Assembly: GCF_900016645.1 (NCBI RefSeq)
Contig: NZ_CDGJ01000078.1
Origin: Acididesulfobacillus acetoxydans
Lineage (GTDB): Bacteria > Bacillota > Desulfitobacteriia > Desulfitobacteriales > Desulfitobacteriaceae
Length of the DNA: 64,000 nt
Strand: one strand, 5' to 3'
Positions 1-7,706 of this stretch are shown piece after piece (within the stretch, counting starts at the first letter, position 1; every line of letters begins with the position of its first letter). A model generated the notes under the pieces. That model was not told where the DNA came from, ran no database searches, and saw only the letters and a program-made list of their open reading frames with translations. The translations under genes and the position numbers were made by a program.

Positions 1-39
1 AGTTATTTCGGGGGAACTTATTTCGGGGGGATTTTATTG

Positions 40-1368
40 ATGGAAAGATTTTATCACTTTAAGTACGGGGACGGATTTTTGGATTTGCCTTTGCAGGAAG
101 GAAATGTGATCCAGGTGCTTGAGGCCCGGGAGATTGAGACCATTGACGATGTACCGTCAGAGGTGAACCATGTCTTGGATCACCCCGTTGACTCCAAACC
201 TTTCGACGAATTGTTCGAAAGAGGGGACAAAGTCACCATTGTTGTCAGCGACATCACTAGGCAGGTTCTGTTGTCGGAGTATTTACCGACGCTCGTAGAT
301 AGGCTGAATCGTTTGGGAATCCCCGACGGGGATATCCTGGTTTTGATTGCCACGGGAACGCATCGGGCCCAGACGGTGGCAGAAAAAGAGAAAATCCTTG
401 GCCCTGAACTCTTCCGGCGCTTAGCGGTTGTGGACCATGATTGCGACCGTTCGGAAATGGTTTATGCAGGCACCACTCCGAGGGGAACCAGAGTCGACGT
501 CAACAGGTTGGCAGTTGAGCGCAAGGTGATCCTCACGGGTGCCATTGTCCATCATCTGATGGCTGGTTTCGGGGGTGGACGCAAGTCGATCGTTCCTGGT
601 GTGTCCAGCCGCCGGACCATTGCCGAAAACCACTTGCATGCCTTGGATCCAGAGGCGGAGCGCTCCAATCCTTTGATCGGGGTTGGGGCTTTAGCGGGAA
701 ATCCCCTGCATGAGGACATGGTGGATTGCGCCCGCCTAGTGAAGCCGGCTTTCTTGATTAATTCCATTGTTCACACGAATGGCAAGCTCGCCAGGCTGGT
801 GGCGGGAGACTGGCTTAGCGCCTGGGAAGAGGGCTGTCGCTGGGCGGATGAAAAATACGGAGTACCTATTGAGCGAAAGGCCGATTTGGTCGTTGCGAGT
901 TGCGGCGGCTACCCGAAAGACATCTCTTTATATCAAGGAACGAAGACGTTGTTCAATGCCTCACTGGCCGTGAAGGAAGGCGGCACCGTTCTGATGCTGG
1001 CCGAGTGCCGGGAAGGAGCGGGGGCCGATGAGTTTTTCGGCTGGAGCGGTCCCTTAAAGGCGGGACGCCTCGACCCCGAACTGCGCAAGAACTTTACCAT
1101 TCCCGGATACATTTTTTACGCGGCTGTCGAGGCGGCACGTAAGGCCAGGGTGGTTCTCCTCTCTGCGATAGACCCGGAATCGGTTAAGCCCATGGGCATT
1201 CTCGGCGTTAATAACCTTGAAGACGCCTTAGAGTCAGCGGGGATTGGACGGAAACAAGAGACGATTGTGATGCCATACGGCGGAGCCACGATCCCGCTGT
1301 TTCAATCGGGTGAAGTCAGCGGGTCAACCACCCCATGCCTAAAGGCTCCTAAGGGCAAGGGCTTGTAG
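40..1368 (+). CDS. larA: LarA-type nickel-dependent lactate racemase family protein
   Basis: This 442-residue protein belongs to the LarA/DUF2088 family, which interconverts 2-hydroxyacid enantiomers with a nickel-pincer nucleotide cofactor. The family's key residues are visible: His108 in the ATGTHR motif, His172 and Lys182 in HHLMAGFGGGRKS, and His198 in TIAENH, almost the same numbering as the characterised lactobacillar enzyme. I chose ATG at 40 over the in-frame TTG at 37 because a GGGGGG run lies about 9 bases upstream. The cofactor genes larB, larC and larE are not in the window. The substrate may be lactate or another hydroxyacid. The sodium symporter that follows could import it, but that is inference. 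Confidence 0.85.
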   Translation: MERFYHFKYGDGFLDLPLQEGNVIQVLEAREIETIDDVPSEVNHVLDHPVDSKPFDELFERGDKVTIVVSDITRQVLLSEYLPTLVDRLNRLGIPDGDILVLIATGTHRAQTVAEKEKILGPELFRRLAVVDHDCDRSEMVYAGTTPRGTRVDVNRLAVERKVILTGAIVHHLMAGFGGGRKSIVPGVSSRRTIAENHLHALDPEAERSNPLIGVGALAGNPLHEDMVDCARLVKPAFLINSIVHTNGKLARLVAGDWLSAWEEGCRWADEKYGVPIERKADLVVASCGGYPKDISLYQGTKTLFNASLAVKEGGTVLMLAECREGAGADEFFGWSGPLKAGRLDPELRKNFTIPGYIFYAAVEAARKARVVLLSAIDPESVKPMGILGVNNLEDALESAGIGRKQETIVMPYGGATIPLFQSGEVSGSTTPCLKAPKGKGL

Positions 1369-1500
1369 GGAGTAATTCCAGGTGTACAAGGGTTAAGCCA
1401 GTGGCGGGAACACATTCAAGCTTTCATAACATTGGCGAGGAGAGACAGGATTTATTCTGCGTTACCGGCCCCTTACGTAGACTCCGTTAGGAGGAGAGAC

Positions 1501-1623
1501 ATGGTATTTGTCTTAGACATGCACAAAAAACCTCTCATGCCATGCTCGGAGAAGCGTGCCAGGCAAATGTTACAGAAAGACAAGGCATTGGTTCACAAGT
1601 TGGTACTATGTGATAGCTTGTAA
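1501..1623 (+). pseudogene. iscB: iscB remnant: PLMP (RRXRR) domain only
   Basis: A start codon behind GGAGGAG opens a 40-codon frame reading MVFVLDMHKKPLMPCSEKRA and then a QML..KALVHKLV stretch. This is the N-terminal PLMP domain of IscB, the RNA-guided nuclease of IS200/IS605-related elements. Translation stops just where the RuvC-I segment should begin, and nothing downstream encodes RuvC or HNH motifs, so over 90 percent of the gene is lost. The 400 bases between the racemase and the symporter hold nothing else I can recognise, and I could not identify an upstream guide-RNA scaffold. Confidence 0.75.
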
Positions 1624-1770
1624 AGTAAGTTGCACGTCGGGTATTCCCGAATTTATGCACAGTTTTGTTATACCATGGATATTGACCATATGCATGAAGT
1701 TCTTGAGGGAAGCGCTCTCATCCCCGGAATCGCATTCCGATTACGAGAAAAGGAAAGGAACGGGATAGGT

Positions 1771-3198
1771 ATGCACCTTGTGCCTTTAATAATTGTCATG
1801 GGTTATATCATCTTGCTCTTTGCGGTTTCCTGGTTTTCCAAGAGCCTGGCTAAGAGAGACGGGGCAGAAGGATATCTGCTTGCCGGACGCAACATGCCCA
1901 TGATTTTGGTGGCGGTAAACCTGGCAGGGCTTGCCATCGGGGGTTCTTCCACGATTGGGGTGGCCCAGAACGCCTATACGGCCGGGATATCGGCCGGGTG
2001 GTACAACGTGGCCTGGGCCGCGGGGGGTATTCTGGTCGGGCTGACAGTTGCCGGGCGTTACCGCAAAATGAAGATAGCGACTATCCCGGAGTTATTTGAG
2101 AAGTATTACAGTTCGGCCGGAAGGACCATCGCCGTCATCGGCCAGCTGCTGGTGCAAATCACGATCACATCTTTGCAATATGTTGCCGGGGGAGCGATCT
2201 TGACCGCCCTCTTGCCTGGGGTTTTTAATCCCCATACGGGAATGCTGACGACGGCCATCGTCTTTGTCGGCATTACACTTATAGGCGGGATGTGGGGAGT
2301 AGGCTTGACGCATGTGGTCAACGTAATTGTTATTTACGTAGGCATCATCGTCGGCACCTTAGCCGGCTTATCACACTTTGGCGGTTTTCAAGCAATTCAA
2401 ATGTCCCTGCCGGCCCAGGGACCATGGTTTAAACCCCTCGCCGGAGTGGGAGTGATGATTGTCGCAGCTTGGTTTGCCGTCATGATCACACAAGCCTTCT
2501 CCACTCAGGCCATCGTGCAGATCGCTTTTTCCGCCCGCAATGAAAAGGCGGCCCGGCGCGGGTTTGTCGTTGGAGGCCTACTGATCATGCCCATGGGTTT
2601 TCTGTCTGCTATTATGGGCATCATCGCGGCCGCCAAGTTCCCCGGCATCGTCTCCAGCAGCGCTTTGCCCAAAGTCGTGCTCTCCCTGAATCCCATTGTG
2701 GCCGGGATCACGCTGTCCGGGCTCTGGGCCGCGGATGTCTCTTCCGCTTCCGGGCTCTTGCTGGGCAGCTCTACCTTGGTAATCGAGGATGTCTGGAAGC
2801 GCTACTTCAGACCGGCTATCAGTGATAAAGAGCGCATGGCCGCTTCCCGGATCATTGTCCTGGCGGTGAGCGTGATCACTTATTTGCTCGCAACCACTGT
2901 TTCGGGGATTCTTAACACCTTGACTATTGGGCTGACTCTGACTTCCGCCTATACCGTGGTTCTCCTTTTCACGATGTTTGTGCCCGGGTTGTGCCGGAGA
3001 TCAAGCGCCTTCTGGACCATCCTCACCGGTATCCTCTATCTGGCAGTCTGGGAATTCGTCCCCGCCACCCATATTGTTCCCCATCCCATCTATCTCGCTT
3101 GGCCTGTTGCCATCGCAACCTTCCTCCTCGTCGCCCTGGCGGATAAACGAGCCGCGCGCATTCCGGCTTTGCTGGAACTGGTTAAGACGGCTGAATAG
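1771..3198 (+). CDS. Sodium:solute symporter (SSS) family transporter
   Basis: A polytopic membrane protein of 475 residues with about 13 hydrophobic segments. The N-terminal segment is followed by AEGYLLAGRNMP and then a glycine/serine-rich stretch, IGGSSTIGVAQNAY, typical of the SSSF fold where Na+ and substrate bind. Members import organic acids, amino acids, sugars or choline. I start it at the ATG at 1771, behind AAAGGAA; an in-frame extension back to 1630 has no hydrophobic start or ribosome site. It is co-directional with the racemase and the antiporter. A hydroxyacid or amino acid is a plausible substrate, but the sequence does not settle this. Confidence 0.85.
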   Translation: MHLVPLIIVMGYIILLFAVSWFSKSLAKRDGAEGYLLAGRNMPMILVAVNLAGLAIGGSSTIGVAQNAYTAGISAGWYNVAWAAGGILVGLTVAGRYRKMKIATIPELFEKYYSSAGRTIAVIGQLLVQITITSLQYVAGGAILTALLPGVFNPHTGMLTTAIVFVGITLIGGMWGVGLTHVVNVIVIYVGIIVGTLAGLSHFGGFQAIQMSLPAQGPWFKPLAGVGVMIVAAWFAVMITQAFSTQAIVQIAFSARNEKAARRGFVVGGLLIMPMGFLSAIMGIIAAAKFPGIVSSSALPKVVLSLNPIVAGITLSGLWAADVSSASGLLLGSSTLVIEDVWKRYFRPAISDKERMAASRIIVLAVSVITYLLATTVSGILNTLTIGLTLTSAYTVVLLFTMFVPGLCRRSSAFWTILTGILYLAVWEFVPATHIVPHPIYLAWPVAIATFLLVALADKRAARIPALLELVKTAE

Positions 3199-3341
3199 AG
3201 CGAATCGCAGGCTGGGTGCCGGCCGAGCCCCGGCAGCCAAAGCTTCCTTGGCCTGTCCTGTCGGGGCAGTAAGCCTCTTGGTCAGCCCGTCAATCCGCTG
3301 TCTGTTTTGTTCGGGGGGACCGTGATTTTTGGGGGAAGAGA

Positions 3342-3350
3342 TGGTATACT
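3342..3350 (+). promoter_or_regulatory. Extended -10 promoter element (TGGTATACT)
   Basis: TGG followed by TATACT fits an extended -10 element; no good -35 hexamer is at the right distance. It would start a transcript about 65 bases before the small leader frame and 260 bases before the antiporter gene. Confidence 0.4.
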
Positions 3351-3413
3351 AAACTTAAGTATTTTCTGCGATGACTTTTTCATACTTTGCTGAAACGAAA
3401 GGAACTGTTTGTG

Positions 3414-3515
3414 ATGACCGGCGTTTTTGAGGTGGCGCAGGTCTGGAACAGAATATCGGGCGTGGCAATATCGACGGAGGTGAAAGACACCCCTTTTAAT
3501 TGCTATGCCGCTTAA
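3414..3515 (+). CDS. Small ORF of 33 codons in the antiporter leader, unrecognised
   Basis: ATG at 3414, with AAAGGAA ending ten bases upstream, opens a 33-codon frame (MTGVFEVAQVWNRISG at its start, NCYAA at its end) that closes at TAA 3513. It lies 100 bases before the antiporter gene, in the same direction and in what is probably its mRNA leader. It has a single Trp and no membrane segment. It could be a leader peptide, an independent small protein or chance. I do not recognise its family. The rest of 3199-3617 holds only a GC-rich imperfect hairpin after the symporter stop and a short dispersed repeat near 3260. Confidence 0.35.
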   Translation: MTGVFEVAQVWNRISGVAISTEVKDTPFNCYAA

Positions 3516-3617
3516 AGTAACCTTTCGTGAATAGTGTAGACTTCTGCGGGCATATCGAACAGGTATGCTCGTGTTTATTTTTCATAGTTGCGGGTTCTGC
3601 GGAGAGGAGAAACGTAT

Positions 3618-4886
3618 ATGGGTGGAAACTTAACATTGTTGACAGACCAGATGATGGCATCCTTAGCCATAGCCATCGTCAGCGGTATCATTGCCGTGAA
3701 GCTCAGTCAGAAGATCAAAGTGCCGGATACGGTTCTGTTTATCCTGATTGGGGTTGTCGTGGGACCGGCGCTCTTAGGCGTGGTTAATCTTCAGCAATTC
3801 CGGGCCGGCGCCCAATTCATCCTGACTTTCGGCGCGGCTTATATCCTTTATGACGGCGGCCGGGAAATTCACTTAAAAGTATTGAATCAAGTAAAAATTT
3901 CCGTGGCTCTCTTGGCAACTCTGGGTGTTATCATCTCTGCTTTGGTCACGAGATATTTCAGCCAACTCTTTTTGCATTTGGATTTTTTGTCCGCCTTGCT
4001 GCTGGGTACAGTGATCGCGTCAACGGACCCGTCTGTTCTGGTTCCGCTTTTCAAGAAGATGAGCATCAGTCCTAAACTCAAACAGACGATCATCTCGGAA
4101 TCGGCCTTCAACGATGCGGCCGCGGCCATCATGACTTTCGCACTGATGGGAATCATAGGCGGGGGTTCATTTTCTTTGGCGCAGGGTGTTTTCGAGTTGG
4201 TCAAGACGGCCGCCGGCGGCATTGCCGTGGGGGCTCTTGTCGGCTACTTATCTCTTTTGCTCGTCTCAGAACACACCTTAGGGTTCTTGGACGGTCACAA
4301 TGCCGAGATCGCGTTGGCTGCCGTCGCCGGAGCTTATTTCATCGCCGGGGATTTAGGGTTCAGCGGCTTTATGGCCGTCTTCACCGTGGGCATCATACAT
4401 GGCAATGGCTCCCTGTTCAAGCTGAGTATCGACGGCGATGCCCAGGCCGAACATGTGAGTTTTAAGGACATCCTGGTAAGAATTTTGCGGATTATGATTT
4501 TTATTATCCTTGGCACTCAGGTGAATTTCGGGGTGCTTTTTGAGTCCGGCTGGGGAGTTCTCCTGGTTGTTCTCCTCTTTATCTTTGTGGCGCGGCCTCT
4601 GACCGTCCTCTCCACCGTCCTCTGGGATCGCAAGGCCCGGTGGAAGGCGCGTGAAGTCCTCTATCTGATGTGGACGAGGGAGACTGGGGTGATACCGGCG
4701 GCTCTGGCCGGCACTCTTATCTCTGAGCGGATGCCGCGGGCTGAGGTCATCTCGGCGGTAACTTTTACAGCCATTTTTCTCACTTTGATCTTGCAGGCGA
4801 CCTCAGCGCAATTCGTCGCCCGCTTGTTGCATTTGGAAGAAAGAAAGGACGGCTGCGGTGATGCGGGAATTCATCGTTCAAATTGA
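3618..4886 (+). CDS. Sodium/proton antiporter, CPA1 family (NhaP-like)
   Basis: A 422-residue membrane protein with about 12 hydrophobic segments, exchanging Na+ or K+ for H+ across the cytoplasmic membrane. The stretch ASTDPSVLVPLF followed by ISESAFNDAAAAIM carries the paired acidic residues of the CPA1 ion site (TDP and ND motifs). ATG 3618 is chosen because GGAGAGGA sits nine bases upstream. The C-terminus overlaps the start of the next gene by 29 bases, so the two are probably translationally coupled. Placing an antiporter beside a Na+-coupled symporter suggests sodium recycling during amino-acid or acid uptake. Confidence 0.85.
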   Translation: MGGNLTLLTDQMMASLAIAIVSGIIAVKLSQKIKVPDTVLFILIGVVVGPALLGVVNLQQFRAGAQFILTFGAAYILYDGGREIHLKVLNQVKISVALLATLGVIISALVTRYFSQLFLHLDFLSALLLGTVIASTDPSVLVPLFKKMSISPKLKQTIISESAFNDAAAAIMTFALMGIIGGGSFSLAQGVFELVKTAAGGIAVGALVGYLSLLLVSEHTLGFLDGHNAEIALAAVAGAYFIAGDLGFSGFMAVFTVGIIHGNGSLFKLSIDGDAQAEHVSFKDILVRILRIMIFIILGTQVNFGVLFESGWGVLLVVLLFIFVARPLTVLSTVLWDRKARWKAREVLYLMWTRETGVIPAALAGTLISERMPRAEVISAVTFTAIFLTLILQATSAQFVARLLHLEERKDGCGDAGIHRSN

Positions 4887-6534
4887 TTTTGAAGACCGGC
4901 CCCGTCTGGGCTATGATGTTTTCGAAGTGTTTGAAAAACATGGCATTGACAAAATTGCCATGGAAGTAGGATCTGTGGACGGGATGATGATCAAATTCCG
5001 TTTAGCTGAGGGGCAGTCGGGGGAACCTTTGCTTTCGGACCTCGCCTCCTTGAGCGGAGTCCTTACCGTGCGTTTCAGGGAGCAGATGCCCTATGAAGAA
5101 CGGGAGCATGAACTGAAAACGATCTTGAACTCGGTCAGCGAGGGAATTGTGGCCGTCAATCGGGATCGTAAGATTACGCACATTAACGAGGTTGCCTGCG
5201 GGCTTTTCCATGTGACGGAAAAGGAGGCACTGAACTTGACGGCCGATGACCTGTTTACGGGGAATCCACCCTTGGTCGAGACCCTGGCGACAGGACGCAG
5301 CTACAGTCTGATGGAGCGCAAGATAAGGCGCAACGGGCATTTGATCCATTTTATGACGAGCGGGGTTCCGGTTCTCAATAAAAAAGGGCAGATTATCGGG
5401 GCAGTGGCCACGATCAAGGACTTCCGCCAGGTGCAGGAGATCCTCTCTAAAATGGACAAGGGCCGGCGCTTGACCACGTTTGAGGACATCATTTGTCAAA
5501 GCGAAGAGATGGTAGGGCTGGTCGGGGCGGCACGCATGGTGGCTAAAGGGAGTTCCACCGTTCTCCTTCGGGGTGAGAGCGGTACCGGGAAAGAGCTTTT
5601 CGCGACTGCGATTCACGTTGAGAGTCCAAGACGCAAGGGGCCGTTTGTGGCCATCAATTGCGGCGCTCTGCCGGATTCCCTGCTGGAGAGCGAACTCTTC
5701 GGCTATGAAGAGGGGGCTTTTACCGGTGCGGCGAAGGGAGGCCGCAAAGGCTTGTTTGAGCAGGCCAAGGGCGGTACGCTTTTTCTCGATGAGATAGGGG
5801 AAATATCCCCCCAGGTTCAGGTCAGGCTCTTGCGCGTGCTCCAAGGGGGAGCGGTGCGGCGGGTAGGGGGCGGCGGCGAGATTCCGGTCGATGTCCGGGT
5901 CGTGGCCGCCACAAACCGTAATTTAGAGGAGATGATCCGGAAGGGCGAATTCCGTGAGGATCTCTACTACCGTCTCAACGTCATTCCCCTGCAAATTCCG
6001 CCCTTGAGAGAGCGGAGGGAAGACATTCCCCTGATCGCTCAGCATTTGCTGCGTAAGATTTGCGCCCGCCTGGGCAAAGACGAAGTGCGCCTGACTCGGG
6101 AAACGGTTGAAATTCTGTCTGCCCAGGATTGGCCCGGTAATGTCCGCCAGCTGGAGAACGCGCTGGAACGGCTGGTCAATCTGGTGGACGCCGCGGAAAT
6201 CCTGCCGGAGCACCTTTACGCCTGGACGGATATCGGGAAAGAGAAAGCCAGGGCCGCAGCCGGAAACGGAGACGGAAGTAAACAGGGAGAGAGACAAGGA
6301 GTCCGAAACGGAGGTGGGACGTTAGACGTGCGGGACGCGCGCGAAGACGTTTTGCATGTGGAAATACCGAAACAGGGAGAATGGCCGCCGCTAAAAGAAA
6401 TCGTGGCCCAGGTGGAAAAGGAAGTGATTACCCGTGTTCTGGAGCGTTATCCATCTTCCCGCCTGGCGGGGCAGGTTTTGGGTGTGTCGAATACTACTGT
6501 GTTAAATAAGATGCGGGCTTATGGAATTCACTGA
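4858..6534 (+). CDS. TyrR-like sigma-54 dependent activator (ACT-PAS-AAA+-HTH)
   Basis: A 558-residue enhancer-binding protein. Residues 1-75 resemble the N-terminal ACT domain of TyrR and 80-190 form a PAS domain. From about 205 to 440 there is a sigma-54 AAA+ module with Walker A GESGTGKE (about 238), the sigma-54 contact loop EGAFTGA (about 287) and Walker B GGTLFLDEIGE. A C-terminal TyrR-type helix-turn-helix (RLAGQVLGVSNTTVLNKMRA) ends the protein. Unlike E. coli TyrR, which has lost GAFTGA, this one should activate sigma-54 polymerase. The start is GTG 4858 (or ATG 4861) inside the antiporter gene. The nearest good target is the -24/-12 promoter of tnaA at 7636, so it may sense aromatic amino acids. 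Confidence 0.9.
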   Translation: MMREFIVQIDFEDRPRLGYDVFEVFEKHGIDKIAMEVGSVDGMMIKFRLAEGQSGEPLLSDLASLSGVLTVRFREQMPYEEREHELKTILNSVSEGIVAVNRDRKITHINEVACGLFHVTEKEALNLTADDLFTGNPPLVETLATGRSYSLMERKIRRNGHLIHFMTSGVPVLNKKGQIIGAVATIKDFRQVQEILSKMDKGRRLTTFEDIICQSEEMVGLVGAARMVAKGSSTVLLRGESGTGKELFATAIHVESPRRKGPFVAINCGALPDSLLESELFGYEEGAFTGAAKGGRKGLFEQAKGGTLFLDEIGEISPQVQVRLLRVLQGGAVRRVGGGGEIPVDVRVVAATNRNLEEMIRKGEFREDLYYRLNVIPLQIPPLRERREDIPLIAQHLLRKICARLGKDEVRLTRETVEILSAQDWPGNVRQLENALERLVNLVDAAEILPEHLYAWTDIGKEKARAAAGNGDGSKQGERQGVRNGGGTLDVRDAREDVLHVEIPKQGEWPPLKEIVAQVEKEVITRVLERYPSSRLAGQVLGVSNTTVLNKMRAYGIH

Positions 6535-6574
6535 CCTGGCATATAAGAAGTAACAGATTATTTAATCGCCCCCC

Positions 6575-7255
6575 TTAGTCCTTGGCCTTCACCAATACCT
6601 CTTTCCCCCGAAAGACAATACCCAGATTGATGACCTTATGGATTCCCCGCTCAAGCAGTTCCTGCTGATAGCCCTTCGCTTCGATCTGCTGTAAGGCGAG
6701 CTCTGCAATCGGTTCCAGATCCTTGACTTCCTCCGGCTCGACACTCTTAAACTCAATAATGAGGCCCGCCTAGTTTCTGTCCCGGGGGATGACCATGACA
6801 TCATAACGCCCATACCCGCCCTCGCGGTTGGACTTGATTTCATAATCAGGACGCAATCCTACCAGGAGGCCCAGTACAAAGGCATGGTAGATTTTCTCCG
6901 GCACTTTTCCGCCCGTATCGAAGTAGCTAAAGCTGCTTTCCACATATTCCCGGAAGTGACTGGCAAAGATTTCGATCTGCCCACGGATCAAGCTTTTCAA
7001 CATAGTCTTCAGAAACTCTGAATGGACAGAATCACTAAACCAGGATTTTACGATCGCGCGATAAATCGTCTGAACTTCCCGATTCGGTATCGCCAGACTG
7101 CAGACCATCTCTCCGTCGACGATTTCCCGGCTGATAGGCTTGAGATAACCGGTAAAAAGCAGAAAACTCCAGACGTTTTGGTCATTTTTCTCGACGTCGC
7201 CCATGGAGATGTTCTGGTTAATGGCGATTCTTTTCTTCACGGATTCAGCCCCCAA
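6575..7255 (-). pseudogene. Broken AAA-ATPase-like / PD-(D/E)XK nuclease (DUF1703) protein
   Basis: The frame encodes the C-terminal half of the family that joins an AAA-ATPase-like domain to a PD-(D/E)XK nuclease domain: a WSFLLFTGYLKPIS stretch, then YGRYDVMVIPRDRN, an amber TAG at 6770-6772, and in the same frame GLIIEFKSVEPEEV and FRGKEVLVKAKD before TAA. The nuclease core D...E-K pair (YDVM...EFK) straddles the amber codon. The roughly 350-residue ATPase-like part is missing; the open frame simply begins near 7255 with a TTG. The gene is therefore truncated and also carries one nonsense mutation. Genes of this family are common, multicopy and often degraded. Confidence 0.8.
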
Positions 7256-7435
7256 ATCATTACATCCCCCTTTTTCTATCTTACCCTATTTCTGGGAATA
7301 TGCAAAGAGTCCGTCGGACTTTCCTTGACTGACTCTTTAAGTAATGGAGATCATTAAACGGACCAAATTCCATTTAGGCCGGGGGGGCTCTATCATCACG
7401 TTCTCCTTAGTGGGAGTGCTTTCTCTGGCGGTTGA

Positions 7436-7536
7436 AGAACGAATTAAAAAACCTTGCAAGAAGCGGGCACCGGGGCCATGAGTGACCACCGGTGGGCTGC
7501 CTTGATGCTGGGTGATGAGGCCTATCCGCAGCAAGT
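7436..7536 (+). pseudogene. Decayed duplicate of the 5' part of tnaA
   Basis: About 100 bases are nearly identical to two pieces of the intact tryptophanase gene, 7774-7800 and 7862-7930. The join removes 61 bases between two AGCGG pentamers, and a two-base insertion shifts the frame. The readable part, TGAMSDHRWAALMLGDEAY, runs to a stop. It lies about 100 bases upstream of the sigma-54 promoter of the intact gene. Confidence 0.8.
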
Positions 7537-7635
7537 TGTCTGACCTGTGATAAGAATATTTGACAAGCAAACACATCAGGATGGAAAGGGTTGCTTTTTA
7601 AGGGGGATAAAAGTGGCACTTGTGGAAAAAATCTA

Positions 7636-7652
7636 TTGGCATAAGAGTTGCA
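7636..7652 (+). promoter_or_regulatory. Sigma-54 (-24/-12) promoter of tnaA
   Basis: TTGGCAT, five bases, then TTGCA. The invariant GG (7638-7639) and GC (7650-7651) are separated by exactly ten bases, matching the RpoN consensus. It is 55 bases before the tryptophanase start and downstream of a gene for a GAFTGA-containing activator. Confidence 0.85.
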
Positions 7653-7706
7653 TGATGAATACCGCATATGATTATGCTTGCCACATCGGCAAAGGAGGAA
7701 ACATCC

